64,000 bases of DNA, taken from NCBI GenBank assembly GCA_036927565.1, contig JAYESD010000005.1, positions 150,990,023-151,054,022 of the forward strand, written 5' to 3'. Below the pieces are notes generated by a model. The model was not told the DNA's origin. It searched no databases and saw only the letters and a program-made list of their open reading frames with translations. This document shows, one piece after another, positions 54,444 through 64,000 of this stretch (its first letter is position 1; each line of letters opens with the position of its first letter). A program made the translations under genes and the position numbers. Origin of the DNA: Tuctoria greenei (Eukaryota > Streptophyta > Magnoliopsida > Poales > Poaceae).

Positions 54444-56010
54444 TGAAAGTGCATCTAGGCATCCCTTGTGGGTTTTGGTTGATTTATGACAAACAAATGA
54501 GATCCTAACTAAATTGTTGAGATAAGCGCAGGTTTTACTGAAACTATGAAGAAAGCACAAAAAGAAAGGAGAGTGAGGAGTCAAGTTGAAAAGGGCTCAA
54601 GAGATGAATAGAATACTCTTTGTGTATGAAGTGTGTTGGAGAAATACACCCCAAGAGCAAGCAAAAGAAAACACTCTCACTGCATAATTTTACATAGGGT
54701 CGGAGTTGTCCGATATACCTCGGACTAGTCTGATAATCTCTCTGTCTAGGAACGGACATGTCCTCCCAGTGCAGACTTGTCCACAATAGACTAGTCCGAT
54801 AAAGTCTGGACTAGTTCGATAATACCTCTGATCAACATCCGACAAGTCCGATATTCCACGAACTAGTATGAAATCCTAACTGACCAACTTTGGACAAGTC
54901 TCCCAATTTCGGACATGTCCTTAGCCCCTCAAAATTTCACGACACCGGACTAGATCGATATTATCTAGACTAGTCCGATAACCTCTTTGACTAAAATCAG
55001 ACAAGTCCTCCAAGTGTTGACTTGTCCTCAGTTCATTAAGGGATTCACCACGCCTGACTAGTCTGATATGTGCCGGACTAGTCCGAATATCTCCAGTGCC
55101 CAGATCGGACAAGTCCTCATGTTTTCGGACAAGTCCGATATTTTGAACACTTAGGGTTTTCCACATGCCGCACACCGGACTAGTCTGGAGCCCACCACGG
55201 ACTAGTCCGGACTTTGTAAACCCTAACGGTAACCTTTGGAAACCCTCATATTAATAGAGGTGCACGTCCCTACTATGATCTCTCTCGACCCCCTGCACCA
55301 TCACATCTTCCAAGAGCCTAGGAAACACGTCTCTCCACACAATCCAACGCAAGAAAGATCAAATCCTTGATGATTAACCATAGATCAAATGAGAGACACG
55401 TTCTCCACGTCTTGAGCTCTTGGGTTTAAATCTCTCACACACTCTCCTGTTTTACTGCATATCTTTCGAGTGTGTTTTGTGGTGTTTCAAATTGTAAATC
55501 TTGGGGAGCCCTTGACTTGTGAGAAGGCCCCTTGAACACGGTTATTTACCCCCTTCGTGATTAGTTGAAGAGAATCGGCCTCCATGGCGATTCGATGAGG
55601 GTAGGGTTGGTGAAGACCCGGTCCTCCGTGGACACCACAACGTGGATGTAGATTTCCTCTGTTGAATCGAACCACGGGATAAAATCATTGTGTCTTTACT
55701 TGTTCTCATACTATTCATTGCAATCTAGGGTTCTCTCAATCTTGTTCAACTTACGTTAATACTATGAAACTAAAGTTAACTTGTGCCATATCTAGTTTCA
55801 CTGAAGCATTAGACTCGACAACTCAATTTCCGCTGCATAGAGTACTTGTATTGTAATCATCGACAAAACATGATCGATCTAGTCTGCACACATCGGACTA
55901 GTCCACACCCTACTGGACTTGTCGAATTTCCCTATGTTTGATTAGGTTGCTAAGTGTTTCAGGTTCTGACAAAAGTTTAAAAAGCCTATTCAGCCCCCCT
56001 CTAGGCTACA
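54444..56010 (+). repeat. 3' LTR of Co2
   Basis: It matches 44336-45894 with scattered differences. The palindrome array is at 54690-55210. The TATA box of the 5' copy (CATATAAATAG) reads CATATTAATAG here (near 55248). Confidence 0.9.
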
Positions 56011-56604
56011 TTCATGTTGCCTTGTTGTAAATCCAATCAGCTCCTATGAATGCCACTTCGAAAAAATCACTGTGTTACCATATGCTTTCTCTTATGTTCA
56101 CTTAATTACCAGTTAATTGTATGATCGATCAGTCTAGTATCGTTGTCTCGTATATTATCATCATATACCTGGTGAAATTTTTTCCATAACACACCTAGTA
56201 GAGTTATGCAAACCTGCTGAAGGGGGACTTGTTTGAGGTATGAAAATGCATTTAGGCATCCCTTGTGGGTTTTGATTGATTAATGACAAACAAATGAGAT
56301 CCTAACAAAATTGTTGAGATGAGCGCATGTTTTAAAGCAATTAGGAAGAAAGCACAAAAAAAGGAGAATGAGGATCCAAAGGGAAAAGAGCTCAAGAGCA
56401 GAAAAGATTAGAATTTTTTTATGCAGTGTGTTGGAGAAACACACCCCATGAGCTCAAGTGAAATAGATTATACTCATGGCACAAAAATTAGCATGTGCGG
56501 ACTAGTCTGATATCAATCGGACTAGTCTGATAACCCCCTAACTAAAATCGCAGAAGTCCTCCAAGTGCAGACTTGTCCTTAGCCCTACAATTTTTGACAG
56601 CACC
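56011..56604 (+). repeat. Remnant of a second Co2-type copy: 3' end of internal region plus truncated LTR
   Basis: 56011-56240 is noncoding and ends with a polypurine-like GAAGGGGGAC (56218-56227). At 56241 a new LTR begins (TGAAAATGCATTTAGGCATCC) and carries GGACTAGTCTGAT motifs near 56500. It is cut at 56604 by Gy4. It may be part of an LTR-internal-LTR-internal-LTR tandem with Co2, or an independent copy. Confidence 0.65.
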
Positions 56605-59107
56605 TGTGACACCCGGTTCCGAATATGAACCAAGCGAAACGCATATGTGTGCCCAAGAAGTTCATCACACATATACGGTTGCATCACAAACAATATAAAG
56701 AATTTAACCACATCTTAACTATTAAATAAGTACTTTATTACAATAATCCAATAGTTCACAAATGACAAAACTTTAATTAATGTTCCGGAAAATAAACTAA
56801 GAAGCACGACTCCATTCCAGACGCAATTGACGGCGGTACGCAACCTAGTACTCCGCGTGATCCTCAGGGTACTCCCAATTATCTCCAGTAGCTGTTGGCG
56901 GGGGATTGCAAAGGTGAGTACGTGTTGTACTCAGCAAGTGTGGAAACAGATGACATGTGGCTAAACAAATGATTGGAATAAAAAGGCTAATTGCAGAAAA
57001 GTACATTTCATAAACATGTAAAAGCAGCCTATCATGTCTATGTGAGTTTATTTCCCTTCATGACCCAAGTAATTATCATACCATAAATCCAACAATTCTC
57101 ATTTACCATCACAATTCATTTAATACCAGCCAACCATTAATTTAATACCATATGGCAATTCTATATTCTCTAATGCACGACTATACTCAAGTGACAAAAC
57201 GAAACCATACCAACCATCCCAAAATTGCAAGTCCAATTCTAATCATGGAAGTTGTCTAGGTGCTCTTAACCGGGAGCACGGCTATCATGATAGTTTTTAA
57301 CACTCTGCAGAGGTTTTTCCACTTTACCCACATGTTCGTGATTTCAGCACCTTTCGATGACTAAGAACCTCTATGTTTGCCTGTCACACTTCCGTTCGTG
57401 TGCGGCCAAGAGATCACACAATAGCCTTTCAAAAGGGACTACTAGTATGTACGGGCCCACTAAGGATTCACCGGCAGGCTTGAATCTCCATTCTCTCACC
57501 CACGGGCCCCCTCGTGTGCCATGCGGATCCAAGGTAGCCCTCCTCGACTCCCATTCCCCGTGCCATCCAATAGTCCATACAATACTAGTAGCGCTCCTAA
57601 TTATTCAGCTACTCCGCACCCATACTTGGCCTTGTGGTGGCACTGTTGTCCTAACATATTCTTGCATGAGCCGGTCCTTAGATCTAAGGCAAGCAAAACC
57701 ACCGTATCATCCAACCCATTCCACAAAACCATGCTTGCTTAGATCTCCTAAATTCCATGTTGCTAATTTAATCATCATCTTATTACCATCCCAAGTCATT
57801 ATATTTAGAGTTGTCAACCACATTATTTAAGTTACCCGTAACCCATGTAGCGATGCGGTGCAAAAAGAAAAAAATACCCATACCCGACTCATCATGTATA
57901 TCCCGCGACAAGGGGTGGCAAACAACGCTAGTAAACTTCCATGTATGGGTTTCCCATCATATTGACACGAGCATGCAAGTTCGCAAACACAACATTTAAT
58001 AAAGCGCGATCAATATGATCAAGGAAACTTACCTTGCTCCGACGGATGGGGTTGCTCAAGCGCTTCAAAGTCTTGGTTTTGGAAATCCTCGTATGCAGCC
58101 TCTTGAGGACGTCCCTCTACGCGTGATCACACATACAAAAAAATACATACAATTCAATATTATGCACAAAAATTAATCAACATGCAATGACATGCATGCA
58201 TGCAAGGTCAAATAATTAATTAACTACGGTTGTTAATTAATTATATGCAACTAGTTCATACATGTTCATATGAGTTTACATGGTTTTAGCGAGAATTAGT
58301 GCTGCTGAAAATAAAAGATGGTGCGACTATGATCAATTTATGTCTATTAGATTCAATATGTTCGCTAAAATTCGCATCGGAAAAGGTGTCCAACCGTAGA
58401 TGCGATGGTTTTGAAGATCGCGGGATGGGGACGACGCATAGACGAAGTAGATGGCGCAAGGTCCTCAGGCGGCACGACGACGACGATGCGACAAACTCCG
58501 GCGGATAATGGCACCCTTTTTCTCCGCTTCTTCCCCTGGCGGCGCAGCCTCTGGTGCTTCTATTTTTTTTCTTCTACCGAGCTAGGGCTCTTTTCTCTGG
58601 TGGTGGCGCTGCTTCTGGCGTTGAGGGAAATTTTACAATGTCCTACGGCGGACGCAGACGGCGGGGCGCGCTACACGCGCTGGTGGCGCGGGGCCAGTGC
58701 GGGCGCTCGGGTGGGTCAACGTTGGTTGGGTCGGCTCCGCCTGGCCAGCGGGCGGTGTTGACTTTTTTTTCTTTTTTTTTTCTTTTACATATACAAATAT
58801 TATCATATATTATTATATATATATATATTATATTATTTATTTATATATGTTTTTCATTTATTTCTTTAGGTTTCAAAATACATATATATATATATATATA
58901 TATTTATTTATTTATTTTATGTATATTATTCTTATTATTTTTATATTTGTCCCTAATACATGTTTTATATTTTTATTTTCTTTTTCTTATTTTGCTACAC
59001 ATGTTTGCACATGTATGCTTTATATTTTATTATCTTTCTTTTGTTCTATTAATGTTTAATGCATGAACATGTATGAAATGCATGATGCACAAATTGAGGG
59101 TGTTACA
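56605..59107 (-). repeat. 3' LTR of Gy4
   Basis: On the + strand it runs TGTGACACCCGG to GGGTGTTACA, homologous to both Gy3 LTRs. In the part holding the Gy3 TATA box (around 58630-58680) the sequence is deleted or diverged and no TATAAATA is left. TA-rich low-complexity DNA (58785-58930) follows. Confidence 0.88.
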
Positions 59108-59109
59108 AA

Positions 59110-59120
59110 CCTACCCCCTT
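59110..59120 (-). promoter_or_regulatory. Polypurine tract of Gy4
   Basis: On the minus strand AAGGGGGTAGG lies next to the LTR, as in Gy3. Confidence 0.7.
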
Positions 59121-59139
59121 AAAGTGAATCTCGCCCTCG

Positions 59140-59983
59140 AGATTCGATAGCGTGGAGAAAAGATGAGGGAATTATGCCTTCAGGTTTTCTTCATGTTCCC
59201 ACGTAGCTTCGGCTTCCATATGGTGTTTCCATTGCACTTTGCACCAATGGATCCCCTTATTCCTTGTGACCCTTTCCTTCACGTCCAAGATCTTGATTGG
59301 TTGCTCGACATAGGGCAAATCCTCCTGAAGTTCTAACTCATCCATCGGCACTTGTTCTTTCGGCACCCTGATACACTTCTTGAGTTGGGAGACGTGAAAC
59401 ACGTCGTGTACATCGGAGAGATACACCGGCAGCTCAAGTCGATATGCTACTTCTCCTCGTTTGTCCAAAATCTTGAATGGTCCGATGTAACGTGGTGCCA
59501 GTTTTTCTTTGACGTTAAACCGTCGCTGACCTCGGATAGGTGACACCTTGAGGTATACAAAATCTCCAACTTCGAAAGTCAGACTCCTTCGCCTATTATC
59601 CGCATAACCTTTCTATCGAGACTGGGCAGCCTTTAAGTTTTCCAGTATTTTTTGAACATGTCTTTTCAGCATCCTGTAACACATTAGGACAAAATACTTG
59701 ATTCTCTCCGGTTTCATTCCAAAACAAGGGTGTCCTAGACTTCGTTCCGTATAGTGGTTCATAGGGTGACATTTTAAAACTTGCTTGGTAGCTATTGTTG
59801 TACGAGAATTCAGCATACGGCAAACTTTTATCCCCACTTTTCCCATGCTTTAAAGCACAAGCTCTTAACATGTCTTCAAAAATTTGGTTGGTCCTCTCGG
59901 TTTGTCCATCCGTTTGAGAGTGATATGCTGAACTGAAGTTCAACCTTGTTCCCATTGCTTCATGCAATTTCTGCTAAAATATA
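59140..59983 (-). pseudogene. Gy4 integrase C-terminal half and chromodomain
   Basis: On the minus strand, 59967-59600 encodes the region around the third catalytic residue (SAYHSQTDGQTERTNQ, with E present). A frameshift and stop near 59615 follow. Then one open frame, 59546-59172, holds the C-terminal GPY-like part (RRFNVKEKLAPRYIGPFKIL) and the chromodomain (YVEQPIKILDVKERVTRNKG...WKHHMEAEATWE). The chromodomain is the defining feature of chromoviruses and is thought to target integration to silent chromatin. The N-terminal half is at 62084-62740, beyond the inverted-repeat insertion. Confidence 0.85.
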
Positions 59984-60746
59984 GAGGTGATATGCCCATG
60001 CCGACCACACCATCAGGTATACCGACTACATCAAGAAAGATGGAACAATCATCAAGTCAAGCTGCACTAGCTTATGTTTTCGATGGACCAATTATTCGTA
60101 GTCGAGCTAAACAGCTACAACAAGAGGTGCACACGCTACTTTGTGAAATTCCATTTATTAATGAGAATTATATACTTCCTAAATCGTACATGTTTCTATT
60201 ACTCAAGTTCACCAAGGAGGATGACAAGGACACGCCAAGATTGAACCAGAGAGGAGAACTACGTCGAACCAGTTCGGCCTGGCATAACTGTCATGAAGAA
60301 ACAGTCATATCTCTTGATTCATAGAAGATGTGAAGGTCCATGAGTACTTGTTGGAAAGGTATTGAAGTCAACTTTTTAATGCCACTATGTGCCGAGTGCT
60401 TTACAGCTCCCAGCTTGGCAGCCGAGTGCTTTTGGTGCAGACTGTTCAGAAGATCAACAGTCAGCCTGATATCTAAGTTTCCGTGAGAAACTGTATCAAT
60501 CTAAAATATTTCGTGAAGCATGCTACACATAATGTTAAAGGTTATCAAATTATCTTTCCAACGCATCTGGTCCCATGTCTTTTTGATGTCCCTAGGTGGA
60601 GTTATGATTAAAACACTGAAGAACACTCAAAAGGCCAGAAGACATGCGGGAAATCGATGACCATTGCATGAATGATCAAGCCAGTTGGCCTTCCACCTTG
60701 CCACGTGGCTTTTTCACTTCACATCTATTTTTAGACTAGTTGTTGG

Positions 60747-60754
60747 TATAAATA
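60747..60754 (+). promoter_or_regulatory. Inward-facing TATA box, left arm
   Basis: TATAAATA lies in the context GGTATAAATACCCCTC. The mirror copy on the right arm is at 61312-61319 on the minus strand. Transcripts from either would run into the opposite arm. Confidence 0.55.
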
Positions 60755-61311
60755 CCCCTCTTTTGTAAGCCAAGAATGACTTTTGATGAATTAAGATTAT
60801 TCTAGTGATATTTGCAGCCGAGCTGCTTGAGTGTCTTACTCAACCTTTGTTCTTCCTTGTTCTTATTGAACTTGTGGAGAGGTCTCTCTGAGATCCACTA
60901 ATTCGTGCTCCGTGGGTTCCAGCAGGCTGCCCCTTCTTGTATGGATTAGCTCCGGTTGTGGTTCTGTGGTCGTTCGAAGATCGAGTCGAAGTCTTCGCGG
61001 TTTCAGTGTCTCTCTCCCCGTCGCTTGGTCACATCCAACCTTGGTCAGGTATAAAGCTAGTTATCTGTGCTGTTTCTACAGTAAGTTATCTTGTTCGTGA
61101 ACCCCTTGTCGTGAAGATCGGGCCACCCTTCGTGGCAGCCGTACTGGAACCCGTAGAGCATGAATTAGTGGATCTCAGAGAGACCTCTCCACAAGTTCAA
61201 GAAGAACAAGGAAGAACAAGGGTTGAGTAAGACACTCAAGCAGCTCGGCTGCAAATATCACTGGAATAATCTTAATTCATCAAAAGTCCTTCTTGGCATA
61301 CAAAAGAGGGG

Positions 61312-61319
61312 TATTTATA
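61312..61319 (-). promoter_or_regulatory. Inward-facing TATA box, right arm
   Basis: On the minus strand GGTATAAATACCCCTC is identical to the left-arm site, and points towards the loop. Confidence 0.55.
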
Positions 61320-62083
61320 CCAACAACTAGTCTAAAAATAGATGTGAACTGAAAAAGCCACGTGGGAAGGTGGAAGGCCAACTGGCTTGATCATTCATGC
61401 AATGGTCATCAATTTCCCGCATGTCTCCTGGCCTTTTGAGTGGTCTTCAGTGTTTTAATCATAACTCCACCTAGGGACATCCAAAAGACATGGGACCAGA
61501 TGCGTTGAAAAGATAATTTGATAACCTTTCACACAATGTGTATAATTCTTCACGAAATATTGTAGAGTGATACATTTTCTCATGGAAACTTGGATATCAG
61601 GCTGACTGTTGATCTTCTGAACAGTCTGCACCAAAAGCACTCGGCTGCCAAGCTAGGAGCTCTAATGCACTCGACACTTGGTGGCATTAAGTTTTGACTT
61701 CAACACGTTTCCAACAAGTACTCATGGACCTTCACAGCTTCTATGAATCATGAGATATGACCGTTTCTTCATGACAGTTCTACCAGGCCGAACTGGTTCG
61801 ACGTAGTTCTCCTCTCTGGTGCAGTATTGGCGTGTCCTTGTCATCCTCCTTGGTGAACTTGAGTAATAGAAACATGTACAATTTAGGAAGTATATATTTA
61901 TCATTAATAAATGGAATTTCACAAAGTAGTGTGTGCACCTCTTGTTGTAGCTGTTTAGCTCGACTACGAGTAATTGGTCCATCGAAAACATGAGCTGTTG
62001 CAACTTGACTTGATGATTGTTCCATCTTGCTTTATGTAGTCGATATACTTGATGGTGTGGTCGGCGTGGGCATATAAGGAGGT

Positions 62084-62740
62084 AAACTGAGAACCTCTAT
62101 CCGAGACTATCTTCTTCGGTACTCCGTGTTGACACACAATATGCTCCATGTATATTTCAGCCAACTGTGCAGCTGTATAGTTGGTCTTCACGGGGACAAA
62201 ATGAGCTGACTTGGTTAAGCAATCCACAATTACCAAAATTGAGTCGTAACCAGACTAAGTATGTGGTAACCCAACTATGAAGTCCATTCCAATTTCTTCG
62301 CACTTCTATTCCGGGATCTTCAATGGTTGCAATAATCTGGCTGGCCTTTGATGTTCCGCCTTCACTCGTTGGCACACGTCGCACAACGCTACATATACAA
62401 CTATGTCATTTTTCATGCTGGCCCACCAATAGCATGTCTTTAAGTCCTTGTACATCTCCGTACAGCTGGGATGAATTGAGTAAGGTGAGTCATGTGCCTC
62501 CTTCAATATTGTTTCCCGAATATGCCTAACATTTGGTACCACAATCCTCTTTCCAAGCCATAAGGTACCCTGTTCATCCTCATCAAATCTGAATTCTCTT
62601 CCTTCTTGGATCTTTTCATTGATTTCCTGTATTTCCTTGTCCTTGGACTGTCTTTCCCGTATTTCCTGCTCTAATGTTGGGTTGACTTCCATTGTTCCCA
62701 TCTATTTTATGAATCCAAGGTTCAATCGTTCAAACTCCTT
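62084..62740 (-). pseudogene. Gy4 integrase N-terminal half
   Basis: From 62701 down, EVNPTLEQEIRERQSKDKEI leads to the zinc region (HDSPYSIHPSCTEMYKDLKT, CDVCQR). A stop and frame change near 62306 follow. In frame 62236-62084 are VIVDCLTKSAHFVPVKT and KKIVSDRGSQF, which holds the second catalytic aspartate. The gene is cut right after this by the inverted-repeat element. The third catalytic residue is on the other side. Confidence 0.83.
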
Positions 62741-63190
62741 GCATAACTGGGATGGCAGCTCCCGGACTGTGAGTAGGTGGCTTACTCCTTTTTGGCTCAA
62801 AGCATCAACAACTACAATAGCCTTCCCTGGGTGATAGTTGATTCCCACGTCATAATCCTTGATGAGCTCCAACCATCGGCGTTGCCTCAGATTTAGATCC
62901 GTTTGCTAAAATATGTACTTGAGACTCTTGTGATCCGTATAAATCTCACATCGGTGACCAAAAACATAATGTCTCCATATCTTCAAGGCGTGTACCACGG
63001 CTACGAGCTCAAGGTCGTGTGTAGGATAATTCAGCTCATGTTTCTTTAGTTGCCTCGATGCATAAGCTACCACTTGGCCTTCTTGCATGAGCACACATCC
63101 TAATCCTTGTCTTGATGTATCACAATATCTATCAAAACTCTTGCTCACATCTGGCTATACTAACACCGATGTTGTTGTCAACCTTTTCTT
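62741..63190 (-). pseudogene. Gy4 RNase H
   Basis: 63148-62906 encodes DRYCDTSRQGLGCVLMQEGQ (catalytic D in the CDTS/CDAS position), ELVAVVHALKIWRHYVFG and EIYTDHKSLKYIF (D of TDHKSL kept, unlike Gy3). A stop at 62906 breaks it. LNLRQRRWLELIKDYDVGIN continues downstream to the linker. Apart from that stop it is better kept than the Gy3 copy. Confidence 0.85.
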
Positions 63191-64000
63191 TAACTCCTCA
63201 AAGCTATCCTGACAAGCTTGAGTCCACCGGAATGCCTTCCCTTTCATAAGTAATTCGGTCATAGGCTTGGCTACTTTGGAGAAATCCTTGATGAATCGGC
63301 GGTAATATCCAGTCATTCCAAGGAAACTACGAATTTCCTTGACATTATGTGGTGGTTCCCACTTAAGCACATCTCTCACTTTCCCTGGGTCAACTGATAC
63401 TCCTCCTCTGGAAATAATATGGCCTAGGAAAGAAACTTCCCGTAACCAGAATTCACATTTACTGAACTTGGCATACAATTGATGTTCCCGTAGCTTCTGT
63501 AATGTAAGCTGCAAGTGCTCCTCATGTTCTTCCTTGCTTCTTGAGTATATCATAATGTCATCAATGAACACTACAGTGAACTTATCCAGAAAGTCAATGA
63601 AGACCTTATTCATGAGATACATAAAGCACGCAGGCGCGTTCGTCAATCCAAATGACATGACGGTGTACTAATAGGACCCATGTCGTGTCCAAAATGCTAT
63701 ATTGGGTATGTCTGATGGTCTAATCTTCATTTGGATGTATCCTGACCGCAAGTCGATCTTGGAAAACATACAGGCACCCTTCATTTGGTCGAAAAAATTC
63801 TCTATACGGGGCAGTGAGTACTTGTTCTTAATTGTCACTTCGTAGAGAGACCTATAGTCCACACACATCCTCTGGGTTCCATCCTTCTTATCTACAAAGA
63901 GCACTGGTGCTCCCCACGGGGATGAGCTTGGGCGTATAAAACCCTTCCCTAGCCGCTCTTGAATTTGCTTCTTGAGCTCTGCTAATTCCTTAGGAGGCAT
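63155..64000 (-). pseudogene. Gy4 reverse transcriptase (continues beyond window)
   Basis: 64000-63668 encodes the fingers and palm start (GFIRPSSSPWGAPVLFVDKK, MCVDYRSL, FSKIDLRSGYIQMKI). One stop near 63668-63670 precedes MSFGLTNAPACFMYLMNKVF. Then comes VVFIDDIMIYSRS (the FIDD catalytic box) and the thumb through FLGMTGYYRRFIKDFSKVAK to 63155. With a single stop in this span it is the best preserved RT in the window. Gy3 lacks this whole segment. Confidence 0.9.

Larger units (their letters stand above)
44336..56010 (+). mobile_element. Copia (Sirevirus-like) element Co2 with an extra gene after RNase H
   Basis: LTRs of 1559 and 1567 bases run TGAAGGTGCATC/TGAAAGTGCATC to CTCTAGG..CA, with a primer site at 45901. 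Gag, protease, integrase, RT and RNase H are in Copia order. An additional ORF (52397-54010) and repeated polypurine tracts (54008-54038) precede the 3' LTR. The 5-base flanks (CGTTG left, TTCAT right) do not match. The sequence after the 3' LTR begins TTCA, as does that after the 5' LTR, so the right LTR may join a second copy. Confidence 0.87.
59989..62078. mobile_element. 2.09 kb inverted-repeat (fold-back) insertion made of retroelement sequence, target duplication GAGGT
   Basis: Left arm 59989-60931 (943 bases) and right arm 61134-62078 (945 bases) are inverted copies, separated by a 202-base loop. GAGGT is at 59984-59988 and 62079-62083. The uninterrupted target (CCTAGAGGTAAACTGAGAAC) is visible in Gy3 near 24267-24286. 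Outer ends read ATATGCCCATGCC and, inverted, ATATGCCCACGCC. Each arm starts with a Gypsy pol C-terminus-like segment (GPITRSRAKQLQQEVHTLLC) and then a noncoding, LTR-like part with a TATA box pointing to the centre. No transposase is present, and how it moved is unknown. Confidence 0.85.
56605..64000 (-). mobile_element. Chromovirus (Gypsy, Tekay-like) Gy4, 5' part outside the window
   Basis: The LTR 56605-59107 and polypurine tract (59110-59120) are homologous to Gy3. Minus-strand chromodomain, integrase, RNase H and RT follow, running off the right edge. Unlike Gy3 it keeps the RT. An inverted-repeat element (59989-62078) sits in its integrase. The left target copy would be the five bases before 56605 (GCACC, or overlapping). 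Confidence 0.88.

Noticed and set aside
58554..59066. 170-codon + strand ORF rich in F, I and Y
   Set aside because: It is the translation of TA- and T-rich low-complexity LTR sequence; the repeated IYIYI pattern is not a protein signature.

Overview
The window looks like nuclear DNA of a plant, most likely a grass. It is almost entirely nested LTR retrotransposons of Ty3/Gypsy and Ty1/Copia type, plus pieces of CACTA-type DNA transposons. The element types, the long chromovirus LTRs, the tRNA-Met primer sites and the small intron-containing defensin-like gene all fit Poaceae. The species cannot be named from the sequence. There are no rRNA or tRNA genes, no bacterial-type operons and no CRISPR array.

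Layout. (1) 1-12986: an old Gypsy element on the + strand (Gy1), cut by the window edge inside its 5' LTR. It has a decayed gag-pol, a 3' tandem-repeat block and a long antisense gene (8239-11678, minus) of the Transposase_28/coiled-coil kind. (2) 13011-15592: a probable 2.6 kb solo LTR. (3) 15593-18748: the only non-retroelement island. It carries a CACTA terminus (16240-16701), a second CACTA-like fragment and one plausible host gene, a two-exon secreted defensin-like peptide (17548-17888) with eight cysteines. (4) 18749-44335: a second Gypsy element of the Gy1 type (Gy2), opened by three insertions. (4a) A minus-strand chromovirus (Gy3, 20828-38867, duplication TCTAG) lies between its protease and RT. 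Gy3 is itself split in one LTR by a 10.2 kb Copia/Sirevirus-like element (Co1, 26767-37001, duplication CCCAC). (4b) A solo Copia LTR (40842-42451) lies inside its RNase H. (4c) A second Sirevirus-like Copia element (Co2, 44336-56010) lies in its 3' region. (5) 56011-56604: a remnant of a copy related to Co2. (6) 56605-64000: a second chromovirus copy on the minus strand (Gy4), running off the window. Its integrase is split by a 2.09 kb near-perfect inverted-repeat element (59989-62078) flanked by GAGGT.

How it works together. Each retroelement carries parts of the usual set: gag, aspartic protease, integrase, reverse transcriptase and RNase H, with a chromodomain in the chromoviruses. Gypsy order is PR-RT-RH-IN and Copia order is PR-IN-RT-RH. 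All are broken by stops, frameshifts, deletions or insertions, and none looks autonomous. Insertion order can be read directly: Gy2, then Gy3, then Co1; and, separately, the Co2-like remnant, then Gy4, then the inverted-repeat element.

Standouts: the inverted-repeat insertion with two inward-facing TATA boxes; palindromic CGGACTAGTCCG arrays in the Co2-type LTRs; the antisense gene with its own poly(A) signal inside Gy1; minisatellites at the same RT/RNase H junction in two Gypsy copies; and the defensin-like gene isolated in a sea of transposons.
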